Shown here one piece after another: positions 35,327 to 47,029 of a DNA stretch of 64,000 nucleotides (its first letter is position 1; every line of letters begins with the position of its first letter). The notes under the pieces are model-generated. The model searched no databases. It had not been told where the DNA came from and saw only the letters and a program-made list of their open reading frames with translations. The position numbers were made by a program, and so were the translations under genes. The DNA is from Helichrysum umbraculigerum (lineage: Eukaryota; Streptophyta; Magnoliopsida; Asterales; Asteraceae), in assembly GCA_949592205.1 (NCBI GenBank), contig CATIUR010000001.1, positions 20,508,501-20,572,500 on the forward strand, written 5' to 3'.

Positions 35327-35613
35327 TTCTCCCCCCGTTAGGGAAATCTCGTCCCAAGATTTAAGTTGTGTCGTTAGTCGCGGTCACGGGTTCAAATAGT
35401 TGAGGATACTTCTTACGCATTTCATCCTCACGTTCCCAGGTGAACTCTGGGCCTCGTTTCGAGTTCCATCGAACTTTGACAAGTTTGATCCGACTGTTTC
35501 GGAGCTTTTGCGTTTTCGTGTCCATGACTTCCAGCGGTTCCTCCACAAAGTTGAGCTTTGCGTCGATATAGATTTCGTTCGGAGGTATGATTAACGCTTC
35601 GTCCGGAGGTATG
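35327..35613 (-). pseudogene. Tekay-like pol 3' end fragment outside the 5' LTR
   Basis: PPT (35327-35340) then the integrase/chromodomain tail in antisense, nearly identical to 14654-14940 (KLVKVRWNSK, MRKKYPQLFE). It is cut after about 250 bp of coding sequence and joined to copia gag through a short duplication. It belongs to another Tekay copy that shared this LTR. Confidence 0.82.
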
Positions 35614-38049
35614 ATTAACTGTGAAGATGCTAAGGTATTAATGGAAGCCATTGAGAAGAGATTTGGTGGTAATGCTGGCACCAGGAAGAATAAAAGGTCT
35701 CTTCTCAAACAACAGTATGAGAACTTTGGTTCTGTAAAGTCTGAAACCTTGACTCAGACTTTCGACAGGTTTACAAAGCTAGTTGGTGAATTAGAAAATC
35801 ATGGTGTTAAGATTGATCAGGATGATCTTAACAGAACGTTTCTAAGGTCATTAAGTGAAGAGTGGACAATCTATACTGTTGGCTTAAGGCAAAGTGCAGA
35901 CCTGGACACAAAGGAGTTGGAAGATATATATAATGACCTGAGAAACTTTGAACCAGAGATAGATAGTAAGAAGCAGACTTCTGGATATATTCACAATGCT
36001 GCTTTCATGTCTTTGGATGGAACAAAAGTAGAGTCAAGTCACAAGAGCTCTACTTATGTTTCAGGAGGAGGTGGATCATCATCAAATAGCTCTAATGATC
36101 AGATGTTGGAATCTTTCTTTCCTAGTAATGTGAATTCTTCACTTACTAATGAAGACTTAGACCAATTTGATGGAGATGATCTAGAGGAGATGGATATTAA
36201 GTTGCAGATTGCTTTGATCACTCAGAGGGCAAAGAGATTCATAAAGAGAACTGGGAGAAACAACTTTGCATACAAAAGGAATGATGCAAGTTGGTTTGAT
36301 AAGAGTAAAATAGAGTGCTTCAATTGTCATAAGATGGGGCACTTTTCAAGGGAATATAGGACTCCAAGACAAGAGCAGAATGTGCAGAGGAGAAACATAC
36401 CAGTTCAAGGAGGCACATCTAATGCTTTGGTGTCTCAAGATGGACTAGGATTTGACTGGAGTGATCAAGAGGAACATGTGGAGAAGAATCATTGTCTTAT
36501 GGCCATTGCTGAATCTGACAAGAAGTCAGATATTCCCTATGAGGTACAAGTTAAATTATGCTCTGTTGTTTGTAAATAAACTGTTAAACATTACAGGGAT
36601 CATAATTTAAGAGTGTGTGATGAACTTAAACAATGGGAAATCAAAAATAAACACACCATAGCAGTCATTGAAAATCTGGAAAATCAAATAAAGGCATATG
36701 AAGTCAATGCAACACAGTTTAAATATGACATTGAATATGCTAGGTGGGAGAGAGACACTTTTTAAGATAAAGTAGAATTGTTGTCTAAGAAACTTACTGA
36801 GGTCACATATGAAAGAGATAGCATAAGACTTGATGTAAGTAAATTAGAACATGCTTCTAAGAGTGTAAATAAACTTATTGATTCACAGATTCATGATAAA
36901 CTTAAGACTGGATTAGGGTACAATAATGTACCTCCACCTTATAATCACACCTATTTTCCTCCTAAAAGTGAAATTGATATCAATTCACTTATAACAGGAA
37001 TGACAGATGAGGTTAAAAATGCTGATCCAATCAAAGGTTTATCTGGTGATGAGATGTTTGTTGAAGGTGAAGTTAGTGATTGGACTAAAGAAGATGATCA
37101 GTGTGATAGAATATCTGAAAGTGAGAAGAGTGTAAAATCTGAATCATCTAATTCATCATGTGAGGTCAAGAAAAGAATAACTGGTCTAGTTTCAGAGCTT
37201 AATGGTGAAAAACTAGAAGAGGGTAAGAAGCTGTTTCAAGAAAAAGCTAAGCAACAGATAGAACATATGAGCAAAACTAATAAATCTAGGAGTGGTCTAG
37301 GTTATATTAGAAAAACAGTTAAATAAGAGTCTAAGACTGTGAAAGATAATTGTGTTAATTGTGCTTGCAAAACTAGATTTTCTGAACCAAAACCACTTAA
37401 TAAAACTGCACCAAGAGGCAATCAGAGAAACTGGAACCAAATGGTTTCACAAAAATTGGGGCAGAATTTTCAGTTGGTAAAAGAAAAATCTTGTTATATC
37501 TGTGGAAGAACTAATCATCTTCAACATGATTGTAATCATAATCCTAAGAATTTCTATAGGGTTGTGAAACCATTGTGGACAGCAGCTAACATGATTAATA
37601 AACAAAATTTTAAATCAAAAGTTAATCATGTAGCCACTGTCAAGAAGATGAACAAGGCTAACAGTGGTACAACTGCAGCCACTGCTACTTATGCTGCAGT
37701 GGTACCACCAAAAAAGGCCAACAAAGGCAACAAGACTAAAACAGTAGATAGTGTTACCACGGTCAAGCATGGTGCCACTGCTAGGGTTAAAAATTCTAAA
37801 AGAATGCTCAAACCAAGGCAGGCTACCACTGCTAGAGTGATCAACACAGGGCTAAGGGTAACCACTGTTAGGCCTATACCCACTGTTAAGTCTGATATTA
37901 GTTGGATATGGAAACCAAAGAACACATATGAATCCAAAGTTTCCAAATCCAATAGTGCATCAAAATCAATTATCTTACAGAAAGTTGATTTTCATGATGC
38001 ACGTGGGAAACCCAAAACCAAATTGGTTTGGGTTCCCAAGAGAAACTAA
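35614..38049 (+). pseudogene. Sirevirus-like Gag, N-terminally truncated
   Basis: One frame with in-frame stops at 36577, about 36762 and 37324, ending at TAA 38047-38049. Copia gag domain (VLMEAIEKRFGGN, QTFDRFTKLVGELE, LNRTFLRSLSEEW), Ser-rich linker, first zinc knuckle CFNCHKMGHFSREY with the last Cys changed to Tyr, a Lys/Glu-rich middle, and a second intact knuckle CYICGRTNHLQHDC (about 37495). The end LVWVPKRN is followed by TAA and, 24 nt on, by TTTGTGCAG. CCACTGCTAG-type repeats occur in the coding part at 37635-37890. Confidence 0.82.
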
Positions 38050-38067
38050 TTCTCTTCTTGATTATTT

Positions 38068-38969
38068 GTGCAGGGCAAGCCAAAGAGCTTATGGCATGTG
38101 GATAGTAGCTGCTCAAGGCACATGACTGGTGACAAGGAAAAGCTATATGTAGCATTTGGAAGTAATCCAAAAGGAGGGAAGATCACTGGCAAAGGAACAG
38201 TTCAGAGTGAAAAGCTAAGTTTTGATAATGTTTATTTTGTTGAACAACTGAGGTATAATTTGCTAAGTGTGAGTCAAATCACAGATAAAAAGAACCCAGT
38301 TCATTTTACTGACACTGAATGCCTTATCTTGTCCAAGGAATTCAAAATACCTGAAAACATGATTTTAATGAGAATTCCGAGGCAAGATAATGTATATAAG
38401 TGTGACTTAGTAAATATGACACCTCAACCTGATTTAAACTGTCTTATTTCTAAAGCAAGTGTGAATGAATCTGAACTGCGGCATAGGAGGATGTGTCACA
38501 TGAATTTCAAAACCATTAATAAACTTGCTAAAAACAAGCTTGTTAGAGGTTTGCCTGAAAAGGTCTATTCATGTGATGATCATTGTGTTTCTTGTCAAAA
38601 GGGAAAGCAACACAAATCCTCATTTAAGTCCAAATCTGTGAACACAAACAGCACACCCTTACACTTACTGCATATGGACTTATTTGGACCAACCAGTATA
38701 AGTAGTATGGGGAAAAAATCTTATTGCCTTGTAGTAATTGATGATTATACCAGGTTTACATGGGTTTTCTTTCTTAGAACAAAAGATGAGACAGGTGAAA
38801 TACTTAGATCATTTATAACTAAGATGGAAAATCAATTGGATAAAAAGGTTAAAATCATCAGGAGTGATAATGGAACAGAATTTAAAAACTATGAGATGGA
38901 TAAGTTCAGTGAAGTTAAAGGTATTAAGAGAGAATTTAGTGCACCTAGAACCCCCCCCCCCCCCCCCCC
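38068..38969 (+). pseudogene. Sirevirus-like protease and integrase, first part
   Basis: Starts GKPKSLWHVDSSCSRHMTGD: the protease site is D-S-S, where DSG is normal, so catalysis is doubtful. Then the GAG-pre-integrase zinc region (H…CHMNFKTINKL…CVSCQKGK) and integrase core with first Asp in HMDLFGP and second in RSDNGTEFK. A run of 19 C (38951-38969) at the conserved TPQQNG site throws the frame by one. Confidence 0.85.
38951..38969 (+). repeat. C19 homopolymer in integrase
   Basis: Nineteen C in a row where relatives read ACTCCACAACAAAATGG. Frame changes from that of gag/protease to that of RT. It could be a true expansion or an assembly error. Confidence 0.9.
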
Positions 38970-41641
38970 AACAAAATGGAGTAGCTGAAAGGAGGAATAG
39001 GACACTAATTGAGGCAGCTAGAACTATGCTATCTGATGCAAAGCTACCTATGTCTTTCTGGGCAGAGGCAGTTAGCACAGCTTGCTATGTTCAGAACAGG
39101 GTATTAGTTGTTAAGCCTCATAACCAGACACCATATGAACTTTTGTTTAGTAAGAAACCACTTGTTAGTTTCTTAAAATCATTTGGGTGTCCTTGTACCA
39201 TCTTAAATACCAAAGATCACTTAGGAAAGTTTGAAAGCAAGGCAGATGAGGGTATATTTGTTGGTTACTCTATTCAAAGCAAGGCTTATAGGGTATTCAA
39301 TCAAAGGACCAGGATCATAGAAGAGACCATGCACTTAACCTTCAATGAGAATACATCTAAACCTGATGGGAAAGGTCCTAAGTCTTTGTTTGATATTGAT
39401 GCACTTAACACTGCTTTTAGATATCCAAATGTAGATTCAAGTGCAGGTACAAGTACAGGTACAAATGGAAGTGCAAGGAATGGACAAGTTGCAGCAGACA
39501 CAGGAATGTCATCTGGAAAGAAGAATGATTCATTGGAATACATCTTATTTCCAATATGGTCTCCTGATCCCCCTGAAGTGTTTGCAACTGATCCATCAAT
39601 ATCATCCAAGAGTTCAGAGGGTGATGAATCTGATGGGAATCCTTTCATGACCATCTTTGATTCTGATGAACAGAGTGAAGAACAGAGTGATAAGAGTCCA
39701 GCACAGCAACTTTCAAAGAATCTGAACAATTTCACTGAGAATAATAGACATGTTGTTGATTCTATTACTAAAGATGTGTCTAAAATTCTGAGTGATGAGG
39801 TTCCTGATCAGACTCCAACTAAGCAAATTGGTAAGGAGGCTAGGCTGGATTATTTACAGTTCATGAGCACAACTCCATTGTCAAAAAGGATTTCAAAAGA
39901 AAGGTCAGGTGAAACATCTGGTCATGATGGGAATTATACAAACTTGGAAACTGGATTACATGAAACATCTACATCTAATTACATTGTTCATAGAGATCAT
40001 CCTCTTGAACAAGTAATTGGTGATGTTGGTTCTGCTGTACAAACTAGACAGCAAACTAAGATCAGTGAAGAGGAACTTCATACCTCTTTATATGTATGTT
40101 TCTTATCTCAAGTTGAACCAAAGAAGGCAGTGGAAGCTCTTAAAGATCCCAGTTGGATTGAAGCAATACAGGAGGAGTTGTTACAGTTTAAGATTCAGAA
40201 AGTGTGGACCTTAGTTGATCTACCAAAGGGAAAAAGAGCAATTGGAACAAAGTGGATCTTCAAGAATAAGAAGGATGAAAGAGGGATAGTGATTAAGAAC
40301 AAAGCAAGATTGGTGGCACAAGGGTATACTCAGGAGGAAGGCATTGATTATGATGATGTCTTTGCTCCTGTTGCCAGAATAGAAGCTATTAGATTATTCT
40401 TGGCATATGCTTCATATCAAAGATTTAAGGTGTACCAGATGGATGTAAAGAGTGCTTTTCTTTATGGCCCAATTGAAGATGAAGTCTATATATGTCAACC
40501 ACCAGGATTTGAAGATCCCAAGTATCCAAATAGAGTATGCAGGCTAGAAAAGGCTCTTTATGGTTTACATCAAGCTCCAAGGTGTTGGTATGGGACTCTA
40601 TCTGAATATCTGATGGAAAATGGTTTTAAAAGAGGTACCATTGACAAGACACTGTTTACCAAAAAGATTCACAATGATATCCTATTGGTACAAGTGTATG
40701 TTGATGATATTATCTTTGGGTCTACTAATGATGCACTGTGTAAGGAGTTTGAAAAACTAATGCATCAAAGGTTCAAGATGAGTTCTATGGGTGAACTTAC
40801 TTTCTTTTTGGGACTTCAAGTCAAACAGAGGTCAGATGGTATCTTTATCAATCAGGGCAAGTATGTTAAAGACATATTGGACAGATTTGGCTACAAAGAT
40901 GCTAAAATAGCTAGCACACCCATGGAGACACACAAGGCATTACATGCAGATCTTGAGGGGGAGGATGTAGATGTACATCTCTATAGATCCATGATTGGTT
41001 CTCTCATGTATCTCACCTCTTCCAGACCAGACATTATGTTTGCTGTGTGTGTGTGTGCTAGATATCAAGCCAATCCCAAGCAATCACATCTGTATGCAGT
41101 GAAAAGGATTTTTAGATATTTAAAGGGTCAACCACAATTGGGCATTTGGTATCCAAAGAGTTCTTCCTTTGAACTCATGGCTTTCACAGATAGTGATTAT
41201 GGTGGAGAGAATTTGGACAGAAAGTCTACCTCAGGAGGGTGTCAATTTCTAGGAGAAAGATTGGTTTCATGACAATGCAAGAAGCAGACCACTGTATCCA
41301 CTTCAACAGCAGAGGCAGAGTATGTTGCTGCATCAAGCTGCTGTGCTCAAGTACTTTGGATTCAGAATCAGATGCTGGATTATGGTCTGACTTTTCTAAA
41401 TACTCCTATTTATATTGATAATAACTCTGCAATTAGTATCATTAACAATCCTGTTAAGCATTCTAAGACCAAACATATTGAAATTATATATCACTTCATT
41501 AGAGATTGTAATGAAAAGAGATTGATCCAAATCTTTAAAATTCATACTGATAATCAATATGCAGATCTTTTCACAAAGGCTTTCGATGTGGGAAGGTTTA
41601 CATTTTTGGTCACCAGTATTGGAATGATCAATCTAACTTAA
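38970..41641 (+). pseudogene. Sirevirus-like integrase end, RT and RNase H
   Basis: Integrase catalytic Glu in QNGVAERRNRTLIE, then FWAEAVSTACYVQNR and LGKFESKADEGIFVGYS. A long acidic linker (39400-40080) precedes RT: WTLVDLPKGKRAIGTKWIFK, ARLVAQGYTQEEGIDYDDVF, FLYGPIEDEVYICQPPGFED, catalytic YVDDIIFGS (about 40700). RNase H: FTDSDYGGENLDRKSTSGG, STAEAEYVAASSC, IYIDNNSAISI. A TGA at 41270 replaces the Trp of LISWQCKKQ; otherwise open to TAA 41639-41641. RT motifs are intact. Confidence 0.88.
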
Positions 41642-42324
41642 ACTATGTTTGGAATTAGAATTGATACTAACAGTGGTTCTTTATAAAGAATAGTGCTTTA
41701 AGTTCCAAGTGTTTACAACTGTTAGCTTTAATGTGCTTTCACTTGGTACCACTGTTAGAACATTCTTGCCACTGTCTTTACAAAGCTGCCACTGCTTGTA
41801 CACTTGTGTAAAGAGATAGCCACTGTTTTTGTTTAGCTAACCACTGTGCAGGTTCCTAGCCACTGTCAGAAGACATTGCTACTGCTGGAACTAACATTTT
41901 TTTTTTTAATTGTTATTTTTATTGGTGATAAAAAAAAAATTAGGTTTACTTATAAAGCTTATAAAGCTAAGTGTTTGGCACTGCTAGTACTAAGTTTAGG
42001 TTACCTTGATTGGTTGCCTCTGCTAGTTCTAGTAGCTGCTGTTAGCTTTATAAGTATTATTGTTTAAAAAATTGTTAGTGTCTCCCACTGTTAGGTATCT
42101 CTTATACCTTCCCACTGTCAGTTATATCGGACAGTGCCACTGTTGGTTCTATTTTTTAGGGCTTGGCACTGCTCTTATAACTAACAGTATTTAGACCTAA
42201 AACACTTCAATTTTTCATTACGTTTTCATATTTTCTCTTATAACCACTGCAATTACAATCAAACTACTTCTTCTTCGACAATCAATTTACGTTCAAGGCG
42301 TCTTCTTCTTCATCTGATTCGACT
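41642..42324 (+). other. Spacer after pol, rich in CCACTG(T/C)TAG repeats
   Basis: No ORF. At least 15 copies of CCACTGTTAG-like decamers or close variants, an A/T homopolymer patch (41900-41940), and a pyrimidine-rich stretch before the post-pol ORF that might hold a splice acceptor. Confidence 0.65.
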
Positions 42325-45008
42325 TTGAGTGTTTATGAGGAACACAATATGATCGCTTTTCTGATGAAACCCTCAAGTGCACAGAAATTCATACAGATTA
42401 TTAATTTTCTTCGTTCAAGTTATATATTTCATACGCTTACCGTATCTCCAAGGGTTTCAAGAGGTCATTTAAACGAGTTTTGGAAAAATGCCAAATTAGA
42501 AGTGGTTTCGGGCAAAGATCAAATAGTTTCAGAAGTTCAAGAAACTAAGGTGGTGGTTACAGAGGAAGTGTTACGAGAAGTTCTTCTTCTTGATGATGTC
42601 ACAGGTATATCTTCTTTAGATGACACAGTTTTGTATGATAATTTACGATTAATGGGGTATGAAGGTGATTACACACGCTTTACATTTTTTAAATCATTCT
42701 TTAGCCCTTAATGGAAGTTTTTAATTCATACAATTCTTCACTGTGTGTCATCTAAGAGAACTGCATATAATGAATTTGGAACACAAATAGCCTATGCACT
42801 TGTGTGCTTGGCTACGGGTCAAAAATATAATTTTTCCAAATACATACTTGATGGAATGATTAGAAACATAACCAAGGGAAAAAATGATATGTTTATAATG
42901 TATCCAAGATTTGTGCAACTTGTTTTAAATAAACAGGTTACTAATTTGGTTGCACAATCTTCTGTTATTAGTGTTGGTACTCTTTCTGCAAGAACTTTTA
43001 TAGAAATGAGTAAAAATACCAATAAGAGATTTTCTGGGAAGGAAACAGCATTGTTTTCTACAATGCTTCCTGCTCCTTCCACCACAAAGGTAGTACCACC
43101 AACTACATCTGAACCACTTGGTGACAGGCCAGTAGAACCAACTGAGTCTGAACACACACCTAGTGGGGGTACCAAAAGAAAACAAGGGACCACCAAGCCT
43201 ACCCAATCAAAGCCCAAGAAAAGAAAATTTAAACAGACAAGTGAGGATCCTACTGCTCATTTGTCTCAGCCAAATGTACCACAGCAGGTGACCACATAGG
43301 GGTTGGATGGTCATTCTGGAAGGGCTGCTACTACTCCTACTAGTCCACTGACAGAGGAGGGCAGTGGTAATATCAATAAGACCCAACCAGAGGCAACTTC
43401 TAATGCTGAACCTATGGGTAATGAAGCAGGTGAAGGTCCCAGTACCAAGAAAAAAGGGACTTCTGCTGATCATGCTAGGCATGAGGCAGATGATGATTTT
43501 GTCTATGATTCATCTAGGAGGTCACACTATGATGATGATGATGAGGCTAGAAATACTATTGAATTGACGAATGTACAATTGACAGAAGCTGTGGATTTAT
43601 TGTGGGATAAGTTGCTAAAGGAGAAAAGGGTAAATAAATCTCAAGATGCAAAGATAGCAGAGCAGGCTGCTAAGATTGTAGAACAGGAACAAGTGATTGA
43701 CAATTTGAAAGACAGAATCAGTGTTCTTGAGAATGTGGTGGTGAAGTATTTGAAAGATAATAAGGTTGATGTGAGTGTTGAAAACCCTTCCAACAAGGGG
43801 GAGAAAAATAGAGAAGATGAGATCAGAGATGATGCAGATAATGATATATTTATGGCTGAGTTGAGTGATCATGTAAATGATAACAGTGAGAAGATTGATG
43901 AGACTGATAAGGATGCAGAGGTGTCAATGGATGATGTGCAGAAGGGTGTTGAAAGTGTTGTTCAACAACATGAAAAGGTAGTAGATGAAACAGAAGCAAG
44001 TGTGGAAACAGAAAACATGGAAGCTGGTAATGATGATGGTGAGATTTCAGTGGATGATAATGGTGCTAAGACTGAGGGGGAGTCAAGTTTTGTTAAGCAA
44101 GAGCATGAAGTTGAAAAGCCAAAGGTGACAATGGGAATGAAAAAGTCAATTCCATTGACTAGTATGAAAGCTGCAAGATTTGAGTCACCTAAGAAAACTA
44201 AGTCAATAAAGAAAGCAAAATCTGTAACTCCCACTGTTAGACATAAGGTTCTACCCACTGCTACTGCAAAATCAACACCTACCACTGCTAGTAGTAAACC
44301 TAAGTCTACCACTGCTTCAACCACTGTTATACCAACTACTACCACTACTACAGAACCTACCACTGTTAATACAAAACCTCAACCCACTGCTACAACCCAA
44401 TCAACCACTGTTCAAAGACCTCCTGCTGCAAGACAACTTGAGGTACCATTTACCATTAGAGAAACTTCTAATTTGCCTAAGGCTGATTCTAAACTTCCTA
44501 AGATTGATCCAAAAGATAAAGGTAAGGGTAAATTGGAAGAAAAGCCAAAGAAAAAGGAGAAGCTAGTACCACAGAGTATTGAGCATGATCATGAGCTGGC
44601 TTTAAGAATGCAGGCAGAACTAGATGAACAGGAAAGAATTGAAGCTGAAAAGAGAAGTGCAGCTGAGATGAAGAAATATGTGCCTATTCAGACATCTGTA
44701 CCAGAGATTGATGAAGTAGATGTATTGCTTACATCTGGACAGGTTGTGAAAATGACAAAGGAAGCAAGCAGAATCTATACAGAGATGAAAGCTAAAGGTT
44801 TGGAAGATGATTCTGTATATAATGCATACATTGAAAAGAAGAAAGGCAATCCTCTGCAAGTATCATTGAAACGGATAATTGAAAGAGGTAAGAGAGAGAA
44901 GAGAGAAAAAGAAGCTGCTAAAAGAAAAGCAAAGAAACCAACAAGGGCAGAATTGAAACATCAATAGGTATGTAAATTGAGAGGAGATAGGATTCCAACC
45001 ATGAGATT
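42325..45008 (+). pseudogene. Sirevirus env-position ORF, first part
   Basis: Open from about 42325 (first ATG 42349) with in-frame stops at 42709, 43297 and 44965 only. Head: AFLMKPSSAQKFIQIINFLR and FWKNAKLEVV, a conserved block of post-pol proteins I associate with Asteraceae copia elements; then YNFSKYILDGMIRNI and MYPRFVQLVLN. Middle: coiled coil (AKIAEQAAKIVEQEQVIDNL) and acidic stretch, then a Thr/Pro/Lys tract coded by CCACTG repeats (44225-44420). No signal peptide or membrane span is obvious, so a true envelope role is doubtful. Cut at 45008; it resumes at 52885. Confidence 0.7.
45004..45008. repeat. Target-site duplication AGATT, left copy
   Basis: AGATT at 45004-45008 and 52880-52884 exactly flank the LTRs. 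Confidence 0.92.
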
Positions 45009-47029
45009 TGAAACACCCTGGAAATTTTGAACCATTTTCTATTTAAAACATTGTATAAGATAAAAATTTAAAATATCAATATATTGACTTTGACTTGACT
45101 GATTCTTGTTGACTTTCCAGTCAAACCTTCATTCAACCAATTGAGCAAAAACTTTCTCATAGTTTTACTATTTGATTGGGTGAATTGTACAAGTTTTGCC
45201 ACAACGATAATTTAAAAGAAATAGGAGCTTATCTAACCATATAATAAAGCTCCATTCCACGTGTCACTTAACGATCATATGTAATCAATCCATCCAGTAC
45301 TACAGTTAAGCCAATTACCTACAAAAATAAACAACCGAAAGGGGTAAGCTACATTGCTTAGTGAGTATATAAGTAATCAAATGAATATCACTTAAACACA
45401 TAATACAAACAATATTGTACTTTACCAAGAACACTTAACACAATAATCCTACTTGAATCACTTTCTTGAATCACATTAGCACACTTTAACATAATAATTT
45501 ACTTTATCACTTTCTTTACTTCTTCCACAATGTTAAGGATCCTTAACCACTTCCACTAGTGATACCAAATCCATTCCTTGGCTACCATCAAGCAAATGAC
45601 ATGGTAATCACTACTTTAACCATACTCCCATTACTTAACAAGTAATGGACGCTTAAACAACTTTAACACTTCCACAAGTGATGTCATGACCATCACTACT
45701 TAAACAATTCCTCCATACTTATTTAATAAGTCATGGAGACACTTTACCATATCCATATAACTATATAATAAGCAATGGAAACAACAATTAAATATATAAT
45801 AACTTTGCCAATTCTTTACCAAGAGCTTGTACCAATTATTTTCGTCATCACTTACCAATGATCATATAATTAACACATCACATGCTAAAGTAACCACATA
45901 ATCATTCCACAATATATATCTTTTCACTTTAACTTAAAAAGAACACAATTAGCACTTTATCCGGTTATATGAATCTTTTACGTAGAAAGATATAACCGTT
46001 ATTCATTCAACTCCTATATACTCACCTTAGCCCTTTTTAGCCGATTATACAATTTCACCCTTGATTAGAGATGTTCCATTTCTTGATCACCTATTACACC
46101 ATATATACATAACAACACATTTAGTAATTTCAACCTCATACTCGACTACTCAAAATCATCAATCCATCACCTCCATTGGATTGATCATATTAACTCAATT
46201 ATCCGATTTCCCACTTTATCACTCGCTCATGATTAATTATCATGATAATCCTTTTTCTATTACAAATCAAATAAGTTATTACTAATTCACATGGTTAGAC
46301 CATTAACCATGTCATTACCCTCCACTATTAACAATTCATCAAAACTCAAATATTAGGTCTAATGAATACTTAGTCAATTAAGTTCTAACTTCATTCCTTA
46401 ATCATTAATTAAGAGTATTTCATCAATAACAACACTAATTCTATCATATAACCCATTATAATCGTCATGCTCATCATCAATCTCATGAATCCTAATTAAC
46501 TTTATAACTTTTAGCTTGAAGAACATTAACCATTATCACTAACAAGCTTTACTAACATCAATTTAACTAATTCAAACCCTAATTTTGGAGTTTAACCCAT
46601 CAATTAGCTAAAACCCCATAAACCCATTTTTAGGTCATGAGAAATTGAAGAACACAATTACCTTATGATAAAGAAGATTATGAGGTGAAGAATCATTGAT
46701 TTGTAGCTTCAATTCCATGTTAGAGCATGATTCTTGGAGATTAATTTAGGATCTAGGGTTTCATGTTGTAAGTATGTATGTACCGTACGTATATATGTAT
46801 GTATATAGATATGTCTGAGAAAAGAAAACCGACTCATATGTTTTTACACTATCAATTTCATATAAACCCCTCAACTTTTAGCACTTGTCACTTTATACCC
46901 CTCCTCTAACAAGTTATTTAATGACAAGTCCTATGGACACAAAATACTTTACGTAGTTAGTCCCACTAACCAATTAATTTAAAATTGTATATTTTAAGGT
47001 TCTAAACTTACAAAATTTGGGGTGTTACA
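45009..47029 (-). repeat. LARD-like 3' LTR
   Basis: 2021 bp; minus-strand ends TGTAACACCCC and GGGTGTTTCA. AT-rich with no palindrome array. Contains a GTATGTATGTACCGTACGTATAT tract (about 46773-46800). No gene. Confidence 0.9.

Noticed and set aside
43962..44363. Antisense ORFs in the env-position ORF and in gag regions (for example 37689-37952, 9547-9954)
   Set aside because: Shadows of biased codon use on the sense strand; low-complexity Val/Ser/Leu translations.
46061..46285. 74-codon ORF present twice (also 51911-52135)
   Set aside because: It lies within the paired LTRs of the noncoding element; the duplication explains it. AT-rich composition gives chance ORFs.
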